Source: Brevibacillus humidisoli (GTDB lineage Bacteria > Bacillota > Bacilli > Brevibacillales > Brevibacillaceae). Taken from it: 64,000 bases of DNA. Position 1 is the stretch's first letter, and every line of letters starts with the position of its first letter. A model generated the notes under the pieces. It ran no database searches. It was given only the letters and a program-made list of their open reading frames with translations, and had not been told where the DNA came from. The stretch spans positions 4,485,001 through 4,549,000 of the forward strand of contig NZ_CP087263.1 of the NCBI RefSeq assembly GCF_020923435.1, in the 5' to 3' direction. Shown one piece after another: positions 49,161 to 60,345 of this stretch. Both the position numbers and the translations under genes were made by a program.

Positions 49161-49493
49161 ATGGAAGCAAAAGCAGTTGCTCGCTATATTCGCATTGCTC
49201 CTCGTAAAGTCCGCCTCGTCGTGGACCTGATCAGAGGAAAGGAAGTGGGCGAAGCGCTGGCGATCTTGAAGCACACGCCAAAAGCGGCTTCCCCGGTAGT
49301 GGAAAAACTTCTGATGTCGGCTATAGCCAACGCAGAACACAACTACGAGATGGATCCCAACAACCTCGTTGTAGGAAAAGTATTCGTTGACCAAGGTCCA
49401 ACGCTCAAGCGTTTCCGTCCTCGCGCCATGGGACGTGCAAGCCGCATTAACAAACGGACCAGCCACATCACAGTGGTACTGAACGAGAAATAA
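49161..49493 (+). CDS. rplV: 50S ribosomal protein L22
   Basis: This 110-residue protein with L4 forms the tunnel constriction. It starts [20 protein letters not shown], and the extended beta-hairpin [19 protein letters not shown] is intact, without the deletions that cause macrolide resistance. It is spaced 30 bp after rpsS and 13 bp before rpsC. Confidence 0.98.
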   Translation: MEAKAVARYIRIAPRKVRLVVDLIRGKEVGEALAILKHTPKAASPVVEKLLMSAIANAEHNYEMDPNNLVVGKVFVDQGPTLKRFRPRAMGRASRINKRTSHITVVLNEK

Positions 49494-49505
49494 GGAGGGA
49501 ATAGT

Positions 49506-50168
49506 GTGGGTCAAAAGGTAAGTCCGGTTGGTCTTCGGGTTGGCATTATCCGCGACTGGGAATCCAAATGGTACGCCGATAAGGATTTTGCCGCTCTGTT
49601 GCATGAAGACCTTCGCATCCGCAAATATATCAAAGACCGTCTGAAAGACGCTGCCGTCTCCACGATCGAAATCGAGCGCGCGGCTAACCGTGTAAATGTA
49701 ACGATTCACACAGCGAAGCCCGGTATGGTTATCGGGAAGGGTGGAGCCGAAGTCGAAACGCTGCGCAAAGCCCTCAACGATCTGACCGGCAAACGGGTTC
49801 ACATCAATATCAGCGAAGTGAAGAAACCTGATCTGGACGCTACGCTTGTAGCTGAAAATATCGCTCGCCAGCTGGAAAACCGGATTTCATTCCGCCGTGC
49901 GCAGAAGCAGACGATTGCTCGTACCATGCGTTCAGGTGCGAAAGGAATCAAGACACTGGTTAGCGGACGTCTGGGCGGAGCCGATATCGCCCGTTCCGAA
50001 GGTTACAGCGAGGGTACGGTGCCTCTTCATACCCTTCGTGCGGATATCGACTACGGCACGGCTGAAGCGCACACCACGTACGGACGCATCGGTGTGAAAG
50101 TATGGATCTACCGTGGTGAAGTGCTTCCTACGAAAAAGAACGTTGCCAATGAGGAAGGAGGCAAGTAA
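49506..50168 (+). CDS. rpsC: 30S ribosomal protein S3
   Basis: This 220-residue protein forms the mRNA entry helicase with S4 and S5. It starts [20 protein letters not shown]. The KH domain carries [16 protein letters not shown], and the C-terminal domain includes [16 protein letters not shown]. It begins with GTG after TAAGGAGGGAATA. Confidence 0.98.
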   Translation: MGQKVSPVGLRVGIIRDWESKWYADKDFAALLHEDLRIRKYIKDRLKDAAVSTIEIERAANRVNVTIHTAKPGMVIGKGGAEVETLRKALNDLTGKRVHINISEVKKPDLDATLVAENIARQLENRISFRRAQKQTIARTMRSGAKGIKTLVSGRLGGADIARSEGYSEGTVPLHTLRADIDYGTAEAHTTYGRIGVKVWIYRGEVLPTKKNVANEEGGK

Positions 50169-50170
50169 TC

Positions 50171-50605
50171 ATGTTGATGCCGAAACGCGTGAAACACCGC
50201 AAGCAGCATCGCGGTCGCATGAGCGGTAACGCCAAAGGTGGAACCACGATTGCGTTTGGTGAATACGGTTTGCAAGCACTCGAGCCCTCTTGGGTAACCA
50301 ACCGTCAAATCGAGGCGGCCCGTATTGCGATGACTCGTTACATCCGCCGCGGTGGTAAAGTATGGATCAAAATTTTCCCTGACAAACCGGTTACCCAAAA
50401 GCCATTGGAAGTACGGATGGGTTCCGGTAAAGGTTCTCCTGAGCACTGGGTGGCTGTAGTAAAGCCAGGCAAGATCATGTTTGAACTTGCCGGTGTACCA
50501 GAAGAAGTAGCTCGTGAAGCAATGCGCCTCGCTATGCACAAACTGCCGATCAAGTGTAAGTTTGTGAAGCGTGAAGAGTTAGGTGGTGACGCACATGAAG
50601 GCTAA
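50171..50605 (+). CDS. rplP: 50S ribosomal protein L16
   Basis: This 144-residue protein near the A and P sites has [19 protein letters not shown] and [20 protein letters not shown]. The C-terminal helix has [23 protein letters not shown] 50171 (10 bases after AAGGAGG) is used because the family starts ML(L/M)PKR. Its end overlaps the start of rpmC by 11 bases. Confidence 0.98.
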   Translation: MLMPKRVKHRKQHRGRMSGNAKGGTTIAFGEYGLQALEPSWVTNRQIEAARIAMTRYIRRGGKVWIKIFPDKPVTQKPLEVRMGSGKGSPEHWVAVVKPGKIMFELAGVPEEVAREAMRLAMHKLPIKCKFVKREELGGDAHEG

Positions 50606-50792
50606 TGAACTACGCAATCTGACCACTGCCGAGATCGAACGCAGCATCAACTCGCTGAAAGAAGAACTGTTCAACCTTCGCTTCCAATTGGCGACCGGTC
50701 AACTGGAAAATACGTCTCGTATCAAGCAAGTGCGCAAGGACATTGCCCGTGCGAAAACCATCTTGCGCCAACGTGAATTGGGAATCGGTTAA
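50595..50792 (+). CDS. rpmC: 50S ribosomal protein L29
   Basis: This is a 65-residue, two-helix protein at the tunnel exit beside L23. It reads [20 protein letters not shown] and [20 protein letters not shown]-like sequence ([15 protein letters not shown]). The ATG at 50595 lies inside the end of rplP; an upstream in-frame GTG lacks support. Confidence 0.97.
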   Translation: MKANELRNLTTAEIERSINSLKEELFNLRFQLATGQLENTSRIKQVRKDIARAKTILRQRELGIG

Positions 50793-50813
50793 AAAGGGAA
50801 GGAGGTTTGATTG

Positions 50814-51080
50814 ATGACGGCAGAACGCAATCAGCGCAGAACCATGGTAGGACGCGTGGTATCTGACAAGATGGACAAAACCATCGTAGTGTTGGTTGAG
50901 ACCTATAAAAAGCACCCGCTGTACGCCAAGCGTGTGAAATACTCGAAGAAGTTCAAGGCTCACGACGAGAACAACAAGGCAAAGACAGGCGATATCGTAG
51001 AGATCATGGAGACTCGCCCGCTCTCCCGCGACAAACGTTTCCGCCTTGTTCGGATCGTCCAAGAAGCTGTTATTGTATAA
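50814..51080 (+). CDS. rpsQ: 30S ribosomal protein S17
   Basis: This is an 88-residue OB-fold protein with [39 protein letters not shown] and a [13 protein letters not shown] segment. The ATG at 50814, 8 bases after GGAGG, is preferred to the TTG one codon earlier. Confidence 0.97.
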   Translation: MTAERNQRRTMVGRVVSDKMDKTIVVLVETYKKHPLYAKRVKYSKKFKAHDENNKAKTGDIVEIMETRPLSRDKRFRLVRIVQEAVIV

Positions 51081-51119
51081 CGTAACGTTCGGAGCAAATC
51101 CGAAAGGAGGGACCTTGAG

Positions 51120-51488
51120 ATGATTCAAACGCAAAGCAGGCTGGCTGTTGCTGACAACTCCGGCGCAAAAGAACTGATGTGCATCAAAGTACTGGGTGGT
51201 TCCGGCCGCAAGACGGCTAACATCGGGGACGTTATCGTATGTTCGGTAAAATCCGCTACACCCGGAGGCGTTGTCAAGAAAGGTCAGGTAGTGCGGGCGG
51301 TTATCGTACGCAGCAAGCGTGGTGTCCGCCGCAACGACGGATCGTACATCCGCTTTGATGAAAACGCAGCGGTGATTATCCGCGACGACAAATCTCCTCG
51401 CGGTACGCGTATTTTTGGACCGGTAGCACGCGAACTTCGCGAGAAAGATTTCATGAAGATCATTTCCCTCGCTCCAGAGGTTCTGTAA
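51120..51488 (+). CDS. rplN: 50S ribosomal protein L14
   Basis: This 122-residue interface protein has [20 protein letters not shown] at its start, [20 protein letters not shown] in the middle and [10 protein letters not shown] at the end. The ribosome site AAAGGAGGGACC precedes the ATG. The sequence is strongly conserved across bacteria. Confidence 0.98.
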   Translation: MIQTQSRLAVADNSGAKELMCIKVLGGSGRKTANIGDVIVCSVKSATPGGVVKKGQVVRAVIVRSKRGVRRNDGSYIRFDENAAVIIRDDKSPRGTRIFGPVARELREKDFMKIISLAPEVL

Positions 51489-51537
51489 TCCGCTTCAACA
51501 TGTCATGCAGTTCGTTCGATAGGAGGTGCACCAAACG

Positions 51538-51852
51538 ATGCACGTGAAGAAAGGCGATACCGTTATCGTGATTGCGGGCAAAGACAAGGGCAAAAAGGGT
51601 CGTGTACTGGCTGCCTATCCGAAACAAGAGCGGGTGTTGGTAGAAGGGATCAACCTGGTGAAGAAGCATACCCGGCCGTCCCAAGCCAACCCGCAGGGCG
51701 GAATTGTTACGCAGGAAGCTGCCATTCACGTATCCAACGTTTCGTTGATTGATCCAAAGTCCGGCCAACCTACCCGCATTGGGTACAAGGTATTGGACAA
51801 CGGTAAAAAAGTACGGGTTGCAAAAAAATCTGGCGAAGTAATCGACAAGTAG
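51538..51852 (+). CDS. rplX: 50S ribosomal protein L24
   Basis: This 104-residue KOW-fold protein starts early assembly at the 5' end of 23S rRNA. It has [20 protein letters not shown] and a C-terminal KKSGEVIDK. The ATG at 51538 follows AGGAGGTGCACCAAACG; an in-frame GTG four codons earlier falls inside the ribosome site. Confidence 0.97.
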   Translation: MHVKKGDTVIVIAGKDKGKKGRVLAAYPKQERVLVEGINLVKKHTRPSQANPQGGIVTQEAAIHVSNVSLIDPKSGQPTRIGYKVLDNGKKVRVAKKSGEVIDK

Positions 51853-51878
51853 TCAGGTCGGAAGGGAGGTTGTCTTAG

Positions 51879-52421
51879 ATGGCAGCAAGATTAAAAGAAA
51901 AGTACTTGAACGAGATCGTTCCAAGCCTGATGGCGAAGTTTAACTATAGCTCGATCATGCAGGTACCGAAAGTAGAGAAGATCGTGATTAACATGGGGGT
52001 TGGCGAAGCGGTCGGCAACGCCAAAGCCCTTGACTCTGCTGTAGAGGACCTGCAAATCATCTCCGGTCAAAAGCCGGTTGTAACACGCGCAAAGAAATCG
52101 ATCGCCGGTTTCAAACTGCGTGAAGGGATGGCGATCGGGGCGAAAGTGACGCTGCGCGGTGAGCGTATGTACCACTTCCTCGACAAGCTAATGAATGTAT
52201 CCCTGCCGCGCGTACGTGACTTCCGCGGTATTTCCCCGAAAGCGTTCGACGGACGCGGAAACTACACGCTCGGGTTGAAAGAACAGCTGATCTTCCCCGA
52301 AATCGAGTACGACAAGATCGATAAAGTTCGCGGTATGGACGTCGTCATCGTGACCTCCGCGAAAACGGATGAAGAAGCGCGTGAATTGTTGTCGCAAATG
52401 GGTATGCCATTCCGGAAATAA
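51879..52421 (+). CDS. rplE: 50S ribosomal protein L5
   Basis: This 180-residue protein binds 5S rRNA and contacts the P-site tRNA. It has [38 protein letters not shown] and [20 protein letters not shown]. It precedes the S14 gene by 24 bp. Confidence 0.98.
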   Translation: MAARLKEKYLNEIVPSLMAKFNYSSIMQVPKVEKIVINMGVGEAVGNAKALDSAVEDLQIISGQKPVVTRAKKSIAGFKLREGMAIGAKVTLRGERMYHFLDKLMNVSLPRVRDFRGISPKAFDGRGNYTLGLKEQLIFPEIEYDKIDKVRGMDVVIVTSAKTDEEARELLSQMGMPFRK

Positions 52422-52445
52422 ACCCTATCGTAAGGAGGGAAACAT

Positions 52446-52631
52446 GTGGCCAAAAAATCGATGATCGTCAAGCAGCAGCGCAAACCGAAATTTGCTGTTC
52501 GTGCGTATACCCGCTGCGAACGCTGCGGCCGTCCGCACTCGGTGCTGCGCAAATTCAAACTGTGCCGTATTTGCTTCCGTGAATTGGCCTACAAAGGTCA
52601 AATCCCTGGCGTGAAGAAAGCCAGCTGGTAA
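52446..52631 (+). CDS. rpsZ: 30S ribosomal protein S14, type Z (zinc form)
   Basis: This is a 61-residue zinc-binding S14. Ligands are C24 and C27 (CERC) and C40 and C43 (CRIC), so this is the short C+ form; a zinc-free longer paralogue, if any, would lie elsewhere and be induced in zinc shortage. The GTG start follows TAAGGAGGGAAACAT. It is often labelled rpsN. Confidence 0.97.
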   Translation: MAKKSMIVKQQRKPKFAVRAYTRCERCGRPHSVLRKFKLCRICFRELAYKGQIPGVKKASW

Positions 52632-52658
52632 TTTAGACGGGAAGGAGGTTTTTCTGAC

Positions 52659-53057
52659 ATGGTTATGACTGATCCAGTTGCAGATATGCTGACCCGTATC
52701 CGCAACGCAAACATGGTTCGCCACGAGAAAGTGGAGATTCCTGCATCCAAGCTGAAAAAAGAGATCGCTCGCATCTTGAAAGAAGAAGGTTTCATCCGCG
52801 ATGCGGAGTTCATTGAAGATAACAAGCAGGGGATTATCCGCCTGTTCCTCAAGTACGGTCCTGACAATGAACGTGTCATTACCGGCCTGAAACGCATCAG
52901 CAAGCCTGGACTTCGCGTGTACGCTTCTACCGAACAAATCCCGCGTGTGCTGGGTGGACTTGGTGTGGCGATTCTGTCCACATCATCCGGTGTAATGACT
53001 GACAAACAAGCCCGTCAAGCTCACGTAGGCGGAGAGGTTCTCGCATACGTCTGGTAA
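52659..53057 (+). CDS. rpsH: 30S ribosomal protein S8
   Basis: This is a 132-residue 16S rRNA-binding protein with [20 protein letters not shown] at the start and the conserved C-terminal core [20 protein letters not shown]. The ribosome site is GAAGGAGGTTTTTCTGAC. In E. coli S8 represses the spc operon; a corresponding mRNA site was not identified. Confidence 0.98.
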   Translation: MVMTDPVADMLTRIRNANMVRHEKVEIPASKLKKEIARILKEEGFIRDAEFIEDNKQGIIRLFLKYGPDNERVITGLKRISKPGLRVYASTEQIPRVLGGLGVAILSTSSGVMTDKQARQAHVGGEVLAYVW

Positions 53058-53087
53058 TTAACGATTTACGCACAGGAGGTGCAAGAC

Positions 53088-53624
53088 ATGTCTCGTGTCG
53101 GTAAAAAACCGATAGCGATCCCTGCAGGCGTTACCGTCAGCATGAACGGTACGGAAATGACGGTAAAGGGCCCTAAGGGTACTCTCGTACGCAACTTTCA
53201 TCCCGATATCAAAGTGAACATCAGTGAAAACGAGATCGTTGTTGAGCGTCCAAGTGACAACAAGCAGCATCGTTCGCTGCACGGAACGACTCGCGCACTG
53301 ATTGCCAATATGGTAACTGGTGTTTCCGATGGCTTTACCCGTACGCTGGAACTGGTTGGTGTCGGTTACCGTGCGGCGAAGTCGGGTAAAGGTGTTACCC
53401 TTTCGCTCGGGTTCTCCCACCCGGTAGAGATCTCACCGGAAGAGGGAATCGAAATCGAGGTGCCGAACCAAACGACGCTTGTCGTAAAAGGAATCAACAA
53501 GGAGCGCGTTGGTCAAGTGGCCGCAGAGATTCGCGCAATCCGCAAACCAGAGCCGTACAAAGGCAAAGGGATTAAGTATAGCGACGAAGTAATTCGCCGC
53601 AAAGAAGGCAAAAAAGGTAAGTAA
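53088..53624 (+). CDS. rplF: 50S ribosomal protein L6
   Basis: This 178-residue protein sits near the sarcin-ricin loop. Two similar domains are visible, with [20 protein letters not shown] at the start and [20 protein letters not shown] near the end. The ATG at 53088 (after AGGAGGTGCAAGAC) is favoured over a start three codons upstream. Confidence 0.98.
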   Translation: MSRVGKKPIAIPAGVTVSMNGTEMTVKGPKGTLVRNFHPDIKVNISENEIVVERPSDNKQHRSLHGTTRALIANMVTGVSDGFTRTLELVGVGYRAAKSGKGVTLSLGFSHPVEISPEEGIEIEVPNQTTLVVKGINKERVGQVAAEIRAIRKPEPYKGKGIKYSDEVIRRKEGKKGK

Positions 53625-53657
53625 GCTGGTTAGTTCCATGAGAAGGGAGGCCGCGTA

Positions 53658-54020
53658 ATGTTTACGAAAGCCGATAAAAACAAAGCACGGAAAAAACGTC
53701 AACTGCGCATTCGCAAACGCCTGACTGGAACAGCAGTGCGCCCGCGTTTGAACGTATTCCGTTCTTCGAAACACATCTACGCTCAGTTGATTGATGATGC
53801 ATCCGGCAGCACGCTGGTAAGCGCATCTTCACTTGATAAGGAACTGGGACTGGAGAGCGGCAGTAATGTTGACGCTGCTGCTGCAGTAGGCAGCTTGATT
53901 GCAAAACGCGCACAGGAAAAGGGATATACGGAAGTCGTATTTGACCGTGGTGGGTACCTCTATCACGGACGTGTCAAAGCTCTGGCAGAAGCTGCTCGTG
54001 AGGCTGGCCTGCAATTCTAA
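53658..54020 (+). CDS. rplR: 50S ribosomal protein L18
   Basis: This is a 120-residue 5S rRNA-binding protein. A basic N-terminus ([19 protein letters not shown]) is followed by [20 protein letters not shown] and [20 protein letters not shown]. It works with L5 at the central protuberance. Confidence 0.98.
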   Translation: MFTKADKNKARKKRQLRIRKRLTGTAVRPRLNVFRSSKHIYAQLIDDASGSTLVSASSLDKELGLESGSNVDAAAAVGSLIAKRAQEKGYTEVVFDRGGYLYHGRVKALAEAAREAGLQF

Positions 54021-54059
54021 GCAACGAGACTGATTGCCTGTAAACAAGGAGGGTAAGGA

Positions 54060-54557
54060 ATGCGTATCGACGCTAGCAAATTAGAGCTGGAAGAGAAAGT
54101 CGTCGCCGTTAACCGCGTTGCCAAAGTGGTTAAAGGTGGCCGTCGCTTCAGCTTCAGTGCACTGGTTGTTGTCGGTGACCGCAACGGCCATGTAGGCGCT
54201 GGTATGGGGAAAGCACAGGAGGTTCCTGATGCGATCCGGAAAGCTATTGATGACGCGAAGAAAAACTTGGTTCGTGTACCACTTAAGGGAACGACGATCC
54301 CACATGAGGTGCTCTGTCACTTCGGTTCCGGCCGCGTACTGATCAAACCGGCTTCTGAAGGTACCGGTGTTATCGCAGGTGGTCCGGTCCGTGCCGTACT
54401 TGAGTTGGCCGGTGTGGGCGATGTTTTGAGCAAATCGCTGGGTTCCAACAACCCGATCAACATGGTCAACGCTACGCTGGAAGGGCTGAAACGCCTGAAA
54501 ACGGCTGATGATGTCGCCAAACTGCGTGGCAAAACGGTCGAAGAACTGTTAGGATAA
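54060..54557 (+). CDS. rpsE: 30S ribosomal protein S5
   Basis: This 165-residue accuracy protein has a double-stranded-RNA-binding-like N-domain with [19 protein letters not shown] and [17 protein letters not shown]. The spectinomycin loop (VKGGRRF) looks wild type. The C-terminal domain contains [20 protein letters not shown]. Confidence 0.98.
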   Translation: MRIDASKLELEEKVVAVNRVAKVVKGGRRFSFSALVVVGDRNGHVGAGMGKAQEVPDAIRKAIDDAKKNLVRVPLKGTTIPHEVLCHFGSGRVLIKPASEGTGVIAGGPVRAVLELAGVGDVLSKSLGSNNPINMVNATLEGLKRLKTADDVAKLRGKTVEELLG

Positions 54558-54572
54558 GGGAGGGAATGAGAC

Positions 54573-54758
54573 ATGGCAAAGCTGCAAATCACCCTCAAAC
54601 GTAGTCTGATTGGCCGTCCTGCCGACCAGCGGGAAACGGCGAAAGCCCTCGGTCTTCGCAAACTGAACCATACTGTTGTGAAAGAAGACAATCCTGCCAT
54701 GCGCGGGATGATCTTTAAAGTAAAACACTTGGTCGAAGTAAAAGAAGTCGAGGCATAA
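54573..54758 (+). CDS. rpmD: 50S ribosomal protein L30
   Basis: This is a 61-residue small protein with [20 protein letters not shown] and [20 protein letters not shown]. It lies 15 bp after rpsE with ribosome site AAGGGAGGG. Confidence 0.97.
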   Translation: MAKLQITLKRSLIGRPADQRETAKALGLRKLNHTVVKEDNPAMRGMIFKVKHLVEVKEVEA

Positions 54759-54790
54759 ATCCTGAATCTGTCTGTTAGGAGGTGCGACGC

Positions 54791-55231
54791 ATGAAATTGC
54801 ATGAACTGAAGCCAGCAGAGGGTTCCCGTCACACCCGCAAGCGTGTTGGCCGCGGTATTGGTAGCGGCACAGGGAAAACCGCAGGTAGAGGGCATAAAGG
54901 TCAGAAAGCACGTTCCGGCGGTGGCGTACGTCCTGGTTTCGAGGGTGGTCAAAACCCACTGTACCGTCGTTTGCCAAAGCGCGGCTTCACCAATATCAAT
55001 CGCAAAGAATACGCGATTGTCAGTCTGGATGCGCTCAACCGTTTTGAAGAGGGGACTGTTGTTACTCCCGAACTGCTGAAACAAACGGGCGTGATCAGTG
55101 CACTGCGCGATGGCGTGAAAGTCCTGGCCAATGGCGAATTGAATGTGAAGCTGACCGTGAAAGCTCATAAGTTCTCTGCTTCGGCTGCCGAGAAGATCGC
55201 TCAAGTCGGTGGAACAGCCGAGGTGATCTAA
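54791..55231 (+). CDS. rplO: 50S ribosomal protein L15
   Basis: This 146-residue protein has [20 protein letters not shown], the glycine-rich [20 protein letters not shown] and [15 protein letters not shown]. The ATG at 54791 follows AGGAGGTGCGACGC. Its stop shares one base with the secY start, coupling L15 to SecY synthesis. Confidence 0.98.
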   Translation: MKLHELKPAEGSRHTRKRVGRGIGSGTGKTAGRGHKGQKARSGGGVRPGFEGGQNPLYRRLPKRGFTNINRKEYAIVSLDALNRFEEGTVVTPELLKQTGVISALRDGVKVLANGELNVKLTVKAHKFSASAAEKIAQVGGTAEVI

Positions 55232-56532
55232 TGTTAGGGAGTCTCTCCAACATCTTTAAGATAGGCGACTTGCGTCGGAAGGTCATTTTTACCCTTTTGA
55301 TGCTGGTCGTCTTCCGAATTGGAAGTTTTGTTCCTGTTCCCAACGTAAACGTTGATCTGCTGAAGGAAGCAGGTGCCAACAACAACTTTCTCGGTCTGTT
55401 GAATACTTTTTCGGGAGGAGCGTTAGCCAACTTCTCCATTTTTGCGATGGGAATCATGCCGTACATCACGGCATCGATTATCATGCAGCTTCTCTCGATG
55501 GATGTAGTTCCAAAGTTTACGCAGTGGGCACGTGAAGGAGAAGTGGGTCGGCGCAAGATCGCCCAAGTCACGCGCTATGGAACGATTATCTTGGGTCTGA
55601 TCCAATCGATCGGGATGACGATCGGCTTTAATCGGATGTACCCAGGTCTGTTAACAGACACGTCAGTCGGCAGTTATGCGTTGATCGCCCTGACCTTGAC
55701 GGCAGGTACCGCATTTCTGATGTGGCTTGGCGAACAGATCACGGAAAGAGGGATTGGAAACGGGATTTCCATCCTGATCATGGCAGGGATTGTGGCTGCG
55801 ATCCCCGGCGGTGTAACCACGATTGCAACGACTCAGTTTGCAAACGCAGGCGATCAGCTCTTCTTCACCATTGTGAAGTTGGTTCTGATCTTGCTGGTGA
55901 TCGTGGCACTAATCGTTGGAGTGATCTACATCCAACAGGCGATTCGCAAGATCCCTGTTCAATATGCAAAACGAGTGGTTGGCCGCAAAATGTACGGCGG
56001 ACAGTCCACGCACATTCCGTTGAAGGTTAACTCTGCTGGAGTCATACCCGTCATCTTTGCAATCTCGCTGGTTATCTTCCCAGCGACCGTTGCAAGCTTC
56101 TGGGCAGATAATACGGGTGAAGGTGTGGCCAACTGGATCTACCAGCACTTCCAGGTCAACTCACCGCTCGGCATGACACTGTACGCTATCTTGATCATCG
56201 GGTTTACCTACTTCTACACATTTGTGCAGATCAACCCTGTTCAAATGGCGGAAAACATGCGTAAAAACGGCGGATATATTCCGGGCATACGCCCTGGCAA
56301 AGCTACTGAGGTGTACATCACTCGTACACTCAACCGTCTCACTCTGGCTGGTGCGCTATTCCTGACCATCATCTCGATTCTGCCGTTTTTCTTCAGTGCG
56401 TTGGCTGATTTGCCACAGTCGATCTACATCGGGGGTACATCCCTTCTGATCGTAATCGGGGTTTCACTGGATACGATGAAGCAGATCGAAAGCCAGATGA
56501 TCAAACGTCATTACAAAGGATTTATCAAGTAA
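55231..56532 (+). CDS. secY: Preprotein translocase subunit SecY
   Basis: This is a 433-residue channel protein with ten transmembrane segments. Signatures are FRIGSFVPVPNVN in TM1, FALGIMPYIT-like sequence (FAMGIMPYITASIIMQLL) in the plug/TM2 region, and the cytoplasmic loop GGYIPGIRPGKATEVYITR. It forms the translocon with SecE (24309). Confidence 0.97.
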   Translation: MLGSLSNIFKIGDLRRKVIFTLLMLVVFRIGSFVPVPNVNVDLLKEAGANNNFLGLLNTFSGGALANFSIFAMGIMPYITASIIMQLLSMDVVPKFTQWAREGEVGRRKIAQVTRYGTIILGLIQSIGMTIGFNRMYPGLLTDTSVGSYALIALTLTAGTAFLMWLGEQITERGIGNGISILIMAGIVAAIPGGVTTIATTQFANAGDQLFFTIVKLVLILLVIVALIVGVIYIQQAIRKIPVQYAKRVVGRKMYGGQSTHIPLKVNSAGVIPVIFAISLVIFPATVASFWADNTGEGVANWIYQHFQVNSPLGMTLYAILIIGFTYFYTFVQINPVQMAENMRKNGGYIPGIRPGKATEVYITRTLNRLTLAGALFLTIISILPFFFSALADLPQSIYIGGTSLLIVIGVSLDTMKQIESQMIKRHYKGFIK

Positions 56533-56542
56533 GACGGTTTGA

Positions 56543-57211
<669 letters not shown>

Positions 57212-57217
57212 GCGCGA

Positions 57218-57964
57218 ATGATTATCCTCAAATCCGCAGCGGAACTTGGAATTATGCGTGAAGCCGGGCGCATCGTTGCCTTGACACATCAGGAGCTGGC
57301 AAAGGCGATTAAACCGGGTGTTACCACAAAAGAGCTGGATGAACTGGCTGAGACATTCATTCGCAGTAAAGGAGCGATTCCTTCTTTTAAAGGCTATGGT
57401 GGCTTTCCAGGCAGTATCTGTGCTTCAGTCAACGAGGAACTCGTACATGGAATTCCAGGCAAGCGGACGTTGCAAGAAGGAGACATCATTAGCATTGATG
57501 TGGGTGCCCAGTTTCAAGGGTACCATGGAGACTCCGCTTGGACGTACGCAGTCGGCACGATATCCGAAGAAGATCGCCTGTTGATGAGAGTAACAGAAGA
57601 GTCGCTGTACCAGGGGTTGGAGCAGGCAGCTCCCGGGGTGCGTCTTTCCGACATCTCTCACGCTGTGCAAATACACGCCGAGGCACAAGGCTTCACGATC
57701 GTTCGCGAATATGTGGGGCACGGCGTAGGGCGCGAATTGCACGAGGACCCGCAGATTCCCAATTACGGACCACCGGGCAGAGGCCCGCGGCTGAAACCAG
57801 GAATGGTGCTGGCGATCGAGCCGATGGTAAATGCCGGCGAACGTTATGTCCGCACGCTGGAGGACAATTGGACGGTTGTGACGGTCGACGGTAAGAAGTG
57901 TGCGCATTACGAACACACCATCGCGATAACGGAAGATGGATATGAGATCTTGACAAAGCCGTAG
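57218..57964 (+). CDS. map: Type I methionine aminopeptidase
   Basis: This 248-residue enzyme removes the initiator Met. The five metal ligands are in [19 protein letters not shown] (two Asp), [20 protein letters not shown] (His), VLAIEPMVN (Glu) and the final Glu in the C-terminal sheet. It is the short form without an N-terminal extension. It lies 6 bp after adk. Confidence 0.97.
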   Translation: MIILKSAAELGIMREAGRIVALTHQELAKAIKPGVTTKELDELAETFIRSKGAIPSFKGYGGFPGSICASVNEELVHGIPGKRTLQEGDIISIDVGAQFQGYHGDSAWTYAVGTISEEDRLLMRVTEESLYQGLEQAAPGVRLSDISHAVQIHAEAQGFTIVREYVGHGVGRELHEDPQIPNYGPPGRGPRLKPGMVLAIEPMVNAGERYVRTLEDNWTVVTVDGKKCAHYEHTIAITEDGYEILTKP

Positions 57965-58010
57965 GAGAAACACATGGTAAGACTGAACACACTGGAAAGG
58001 AGAGGAATCA

Positions 58011-58229
58011 ATGCCCAAAGATGATGTCATCGAAGTAGAAGGAACGGTGATCGAGCCGCTGCCGAATGCGATGTTCCGGGTGGAACTGGAGAATGGGCAC
58101 AAAGTGCTGGCTCACGTATCAGGCAAGATTCGCATGCACTTCATCCGCATTTTGCCTGGGGATCGGGTGACCGTTGAACTATCCCCATACGATTTGACCC
58201 GCGGTAGAATTACGTATCGCTATAAATAA
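58011..58229 (+). CDS. infA: Translation initiation factor IF-1
   Basis: This 72-residue OB-fold factor binds the A site of the 30S subunit. The sequence [20 protein letters not shown] and GRITYRYK match the family; the second residue is Pro where Ala is usual. In Bacillus a short KOW-domain gene lies between map and infA; none is seen here. Confidence 0.97.
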   Translation: MPKDDVIEVEGTVIEPLPNAMFRVELENGHKVLAHVSGKIRMHFIRILPGDRVTVELSPYDLTRGRITYRYK

Positions 58230-58249
58230 CGGCAGAATTCATTCTGTGA

Positions 58250-58414
<165 letters not shown>

Positions 58415-58436
58415 ACCAAGGAGGTGCTGATGCAGC

Positions 58437-58805
58437 ATGGCACGTATTGCAGGCGTTGACTTGCCTCGCGAAAAGCGCGTGGAAATCGCTCTGACCTACA
58501 TTTTTGGGATCGGTCGTTCCACGTCCCAACGTATTATTGCCGCTACCGGTGTAAATCCGGACACTCGCGTTCGCGATCTGACGGAAGACGAAGTTAGCAA
58601 GCTCCGCGAGTATATTGACAAGAACGTGAAAGTGGAAGGGGATCTTCGCCGTGAGGTTTCCCTGAACATCAAGCGGTTGATGGAAATCGGCTGCTATCGT
58701 GGTATTCGCCATCGTCGCGGACTGCCGGTTCGCGGTCAACGGACGAAAACAAATGCACGTACGCGCAAGGGTCCTCGTCGTACGGTAGCGAACAAGAAAA
58801 AGTAA
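58437..58805 (+). CDS. rpsM: 30S ribosomal protein S13
   Basis: This 122-residue head protein bridges to the large subunit and contacts the P-site tRNA. It has [20 protein letters not shown] and the basic C-terminal tail [20 protein letters not shown]. The ribosome site is AAGGAGGTGCTGATGCAGC. Confidence 0.98.
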   Translation: MARIAGVDLPREKRVEIALTYIFGIGRSTSQRIIAATGVNPDTRVRDLTEDEVSKLREYIDKNVKVEGDLRREVSLNIKRLMEIGCYRGIRHRRGLPVRGQRTKTNARTRKGPRRTVANKKK

Positions 58806-58821
58806 AGGAGGGTAAACTGAC

Positions 58822-59223
58822 ATGGCAAAAAGAAAACAAGCGACTGCAACACGTACCCGTCGTCGTGATCGTAAGAATGTGGAAGTTGGTGTGGCTCACA
58901 TCCGCTCTACGTTTAACAACACGATTGTTACCATTACTGACCCGCACGGCAACGCAATCTCTTGGTCCAGTGCTGGTGCCCTCGGTTTCAGAGGTTCCCG
59001 TAAGAGCACGCCGTTTGCAGCGCAAATGGCAGCGGAATCCGCAGCCAAGACGGCCATGGAGCACGGGATGCGCTCCTGCGAAGTGCTTGTAAAAGGACCG
59101 GGTGCTGGTCGTGAAGCGGCCATTCGCTCTCTGCAAGCGGCTGGTTTGGAAGTTAACATGATTAAAGATGTTACCCCAATCCCGCACAACGGGTGCCGTC
59201 CACCAAAACGTCGCCGCGTGTAG
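58822..59223 (+). CDS. rpsK: 30S ribosomal protein S11
   Basis: This is a 133-residue platform protein near the E site, with [38 protein letters not shown] and the C-terminal [15 protein letters not shown]. rpoA follows after 158 bp; rpsD is not in the cluster, as in other Bacillales. Confidence 0.98.
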   Translation: MAKRKQATATRTRRRDRKNVEVGVAHIRSTFNNTIVTITDPHGNAISWSSAGALGFRGSRKSTPFAAQMAAESAAKTAMEHGMRSCEVLVKGPGAGREAAIRSLQAAGLEVNMIKDVTPIPHNGCRPPKRRRV

Positions 59224-59313
59224 CCGGGTTTACAAAGTCCAGAACATGTCCATACTAGAATGGTAGTTTCTGCTTAATCGGCTTGACATGCACGCAACGG
59301 TAAACCGCCGAAA

Positions 59314-59356
59314 GAAATTCCACGGGTGGGCTGGATGCAGGCCCATCGGGAATTTC
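59314..59356 (+). promoter_or_regulatory. Long hairpin between rpsK and rpoA
   Basis: GAAATTCC (59314-59321) and GGAATTTC (59349-59356) enclose a second stem, TGGGC with GCCCA, giving a nearly continuous 40-nt hairpin without a T-run, ending 9 bases before the rpoA ribosome site. It may limit or time rpoA translation, or be an mRNA-processing site. Confidence 0.6.
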
Positions 59357-59381
59357 GACGTTTTGAAGGAGGGTTTGTTTA

Positions 59382-60326
59382 ATGATAGAAATAGAAAAAC
59401 CGAGAATCGAGGTTGTGGAAGTTAGCGACGATAACGGGTACGGAAAATTCGTCGTTGAACCCCTTGAGCGTGGTTACGGTACAACCCTTGGCAATTCGCT
59501 CAGACGTATACTCCTATCCTCACTGCCGGGCGCTGCCGTTACCTCCGTACAGATCGATGGTGTGCTGCATGAATTCTCCACGGTAGAGGGAGTCGTCGAA
59601 GACGTAACCGAACTGATTCTCAACATCAAGGGTCTTGCACTGAAGATCCACTCTGATGAAGAGAAGGTACTGGAGATTGACGCAGAAGGAGAAGGAGTTG
59701 TCAAGGCGGGGGATATTCGAGCTGATAGTGATGTGGAGATCTTAAACCCGGATCTGCACATTGCTACATTGGCAAGCGGCGGTCGTCTGCATATTCGCAT
59801 GACAGCCGGTCGCGGACGTGGGTATGTTCAAGCGGACGGCAATAAAACGGAAGAGCAGCCGATCGGTGTGATTCCGATTGACTCGATTTATACCCCGATC
59901 AAACGGGTGAACTATCAAGTAGAAAACACTCGTGTCGGGCAAATGACCAACTACGACAAACTGACCTTGGAAATCTGGACGAACGGCAGTATCAGTCCAG
60001 AAGAGGCAGTAAGTCTAGGAGCTAAAATCATGACGGAGCATCTCAATCTATTTGTCGGGCTAACCGACGAAGCGAAAGATGCCGAGATCATGGTGGAAAA
60101 AGAAGAGGATAAGAAAGAAAAGGTTCTCGAGATGACGATCGAAGAGCTGGATCTTTCTGTTCGCTCCTACAACTGCTTGAAGCGTGCCGGCATCAACACG
60201 GTTCAAGAGTTGACCCAAAAGTCGGAAGAAGACATGATGAAAGTTCGCAATCTGGGCCGCAAGTCTTTGGAAGAAGTGCAAGAAAAACTGGCCGAGCTCG
60301 GACTTTCTCTGCGCAACGACGACTAG
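59382..60326 (+). CDS. rpoA: DNA-directed RNA polymerase subunit alpha
   Basis: This 314-residue subunit has an N-terminal domain that dimerises and nucleates polymerase assembly ([20 protein letters not shown]). A Lys/Glu-rich linker ([11 protein letters not shown]) is followed by the C-terminal DNA- and activator-binding domain with [19 protein letters not shown] and [14 protein letters not shown]. The ribosome site is GAAGGAGGG. A triple repeat separates it from rplQ. Confidence 0.98.
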   Translation: MIEIEKPRIEVVEVSDDNGYGKFVVEPLERGYGTTLGNSLRRILLSSLPGAAVTSVQIDGVLHEFSTVEGVVEDVTELILNIKGLALKIHSDEEKVLEIDAEGEGVVKAGDIRADSDVEILNPDLHIATLASGGRLHIRMTAGRGRGYVQADGNKTEEQPIGVIPIDSIYTPIKRVNYQVENTRVGQMTNYDKLTLEIWTNGSISPEEAVSLGAKIMTEHLNLFVGLTDEAKDAEIMVEKEEDKKEKVLEMTIEELDLSVRSYNCLKRAGINTVQELTQKSEEDMMKVRNLGRKSLEEVQEKLAELGLSLRNDD

Positions 60327-60345
60327 GGAATTGGCCAGAAGATGT

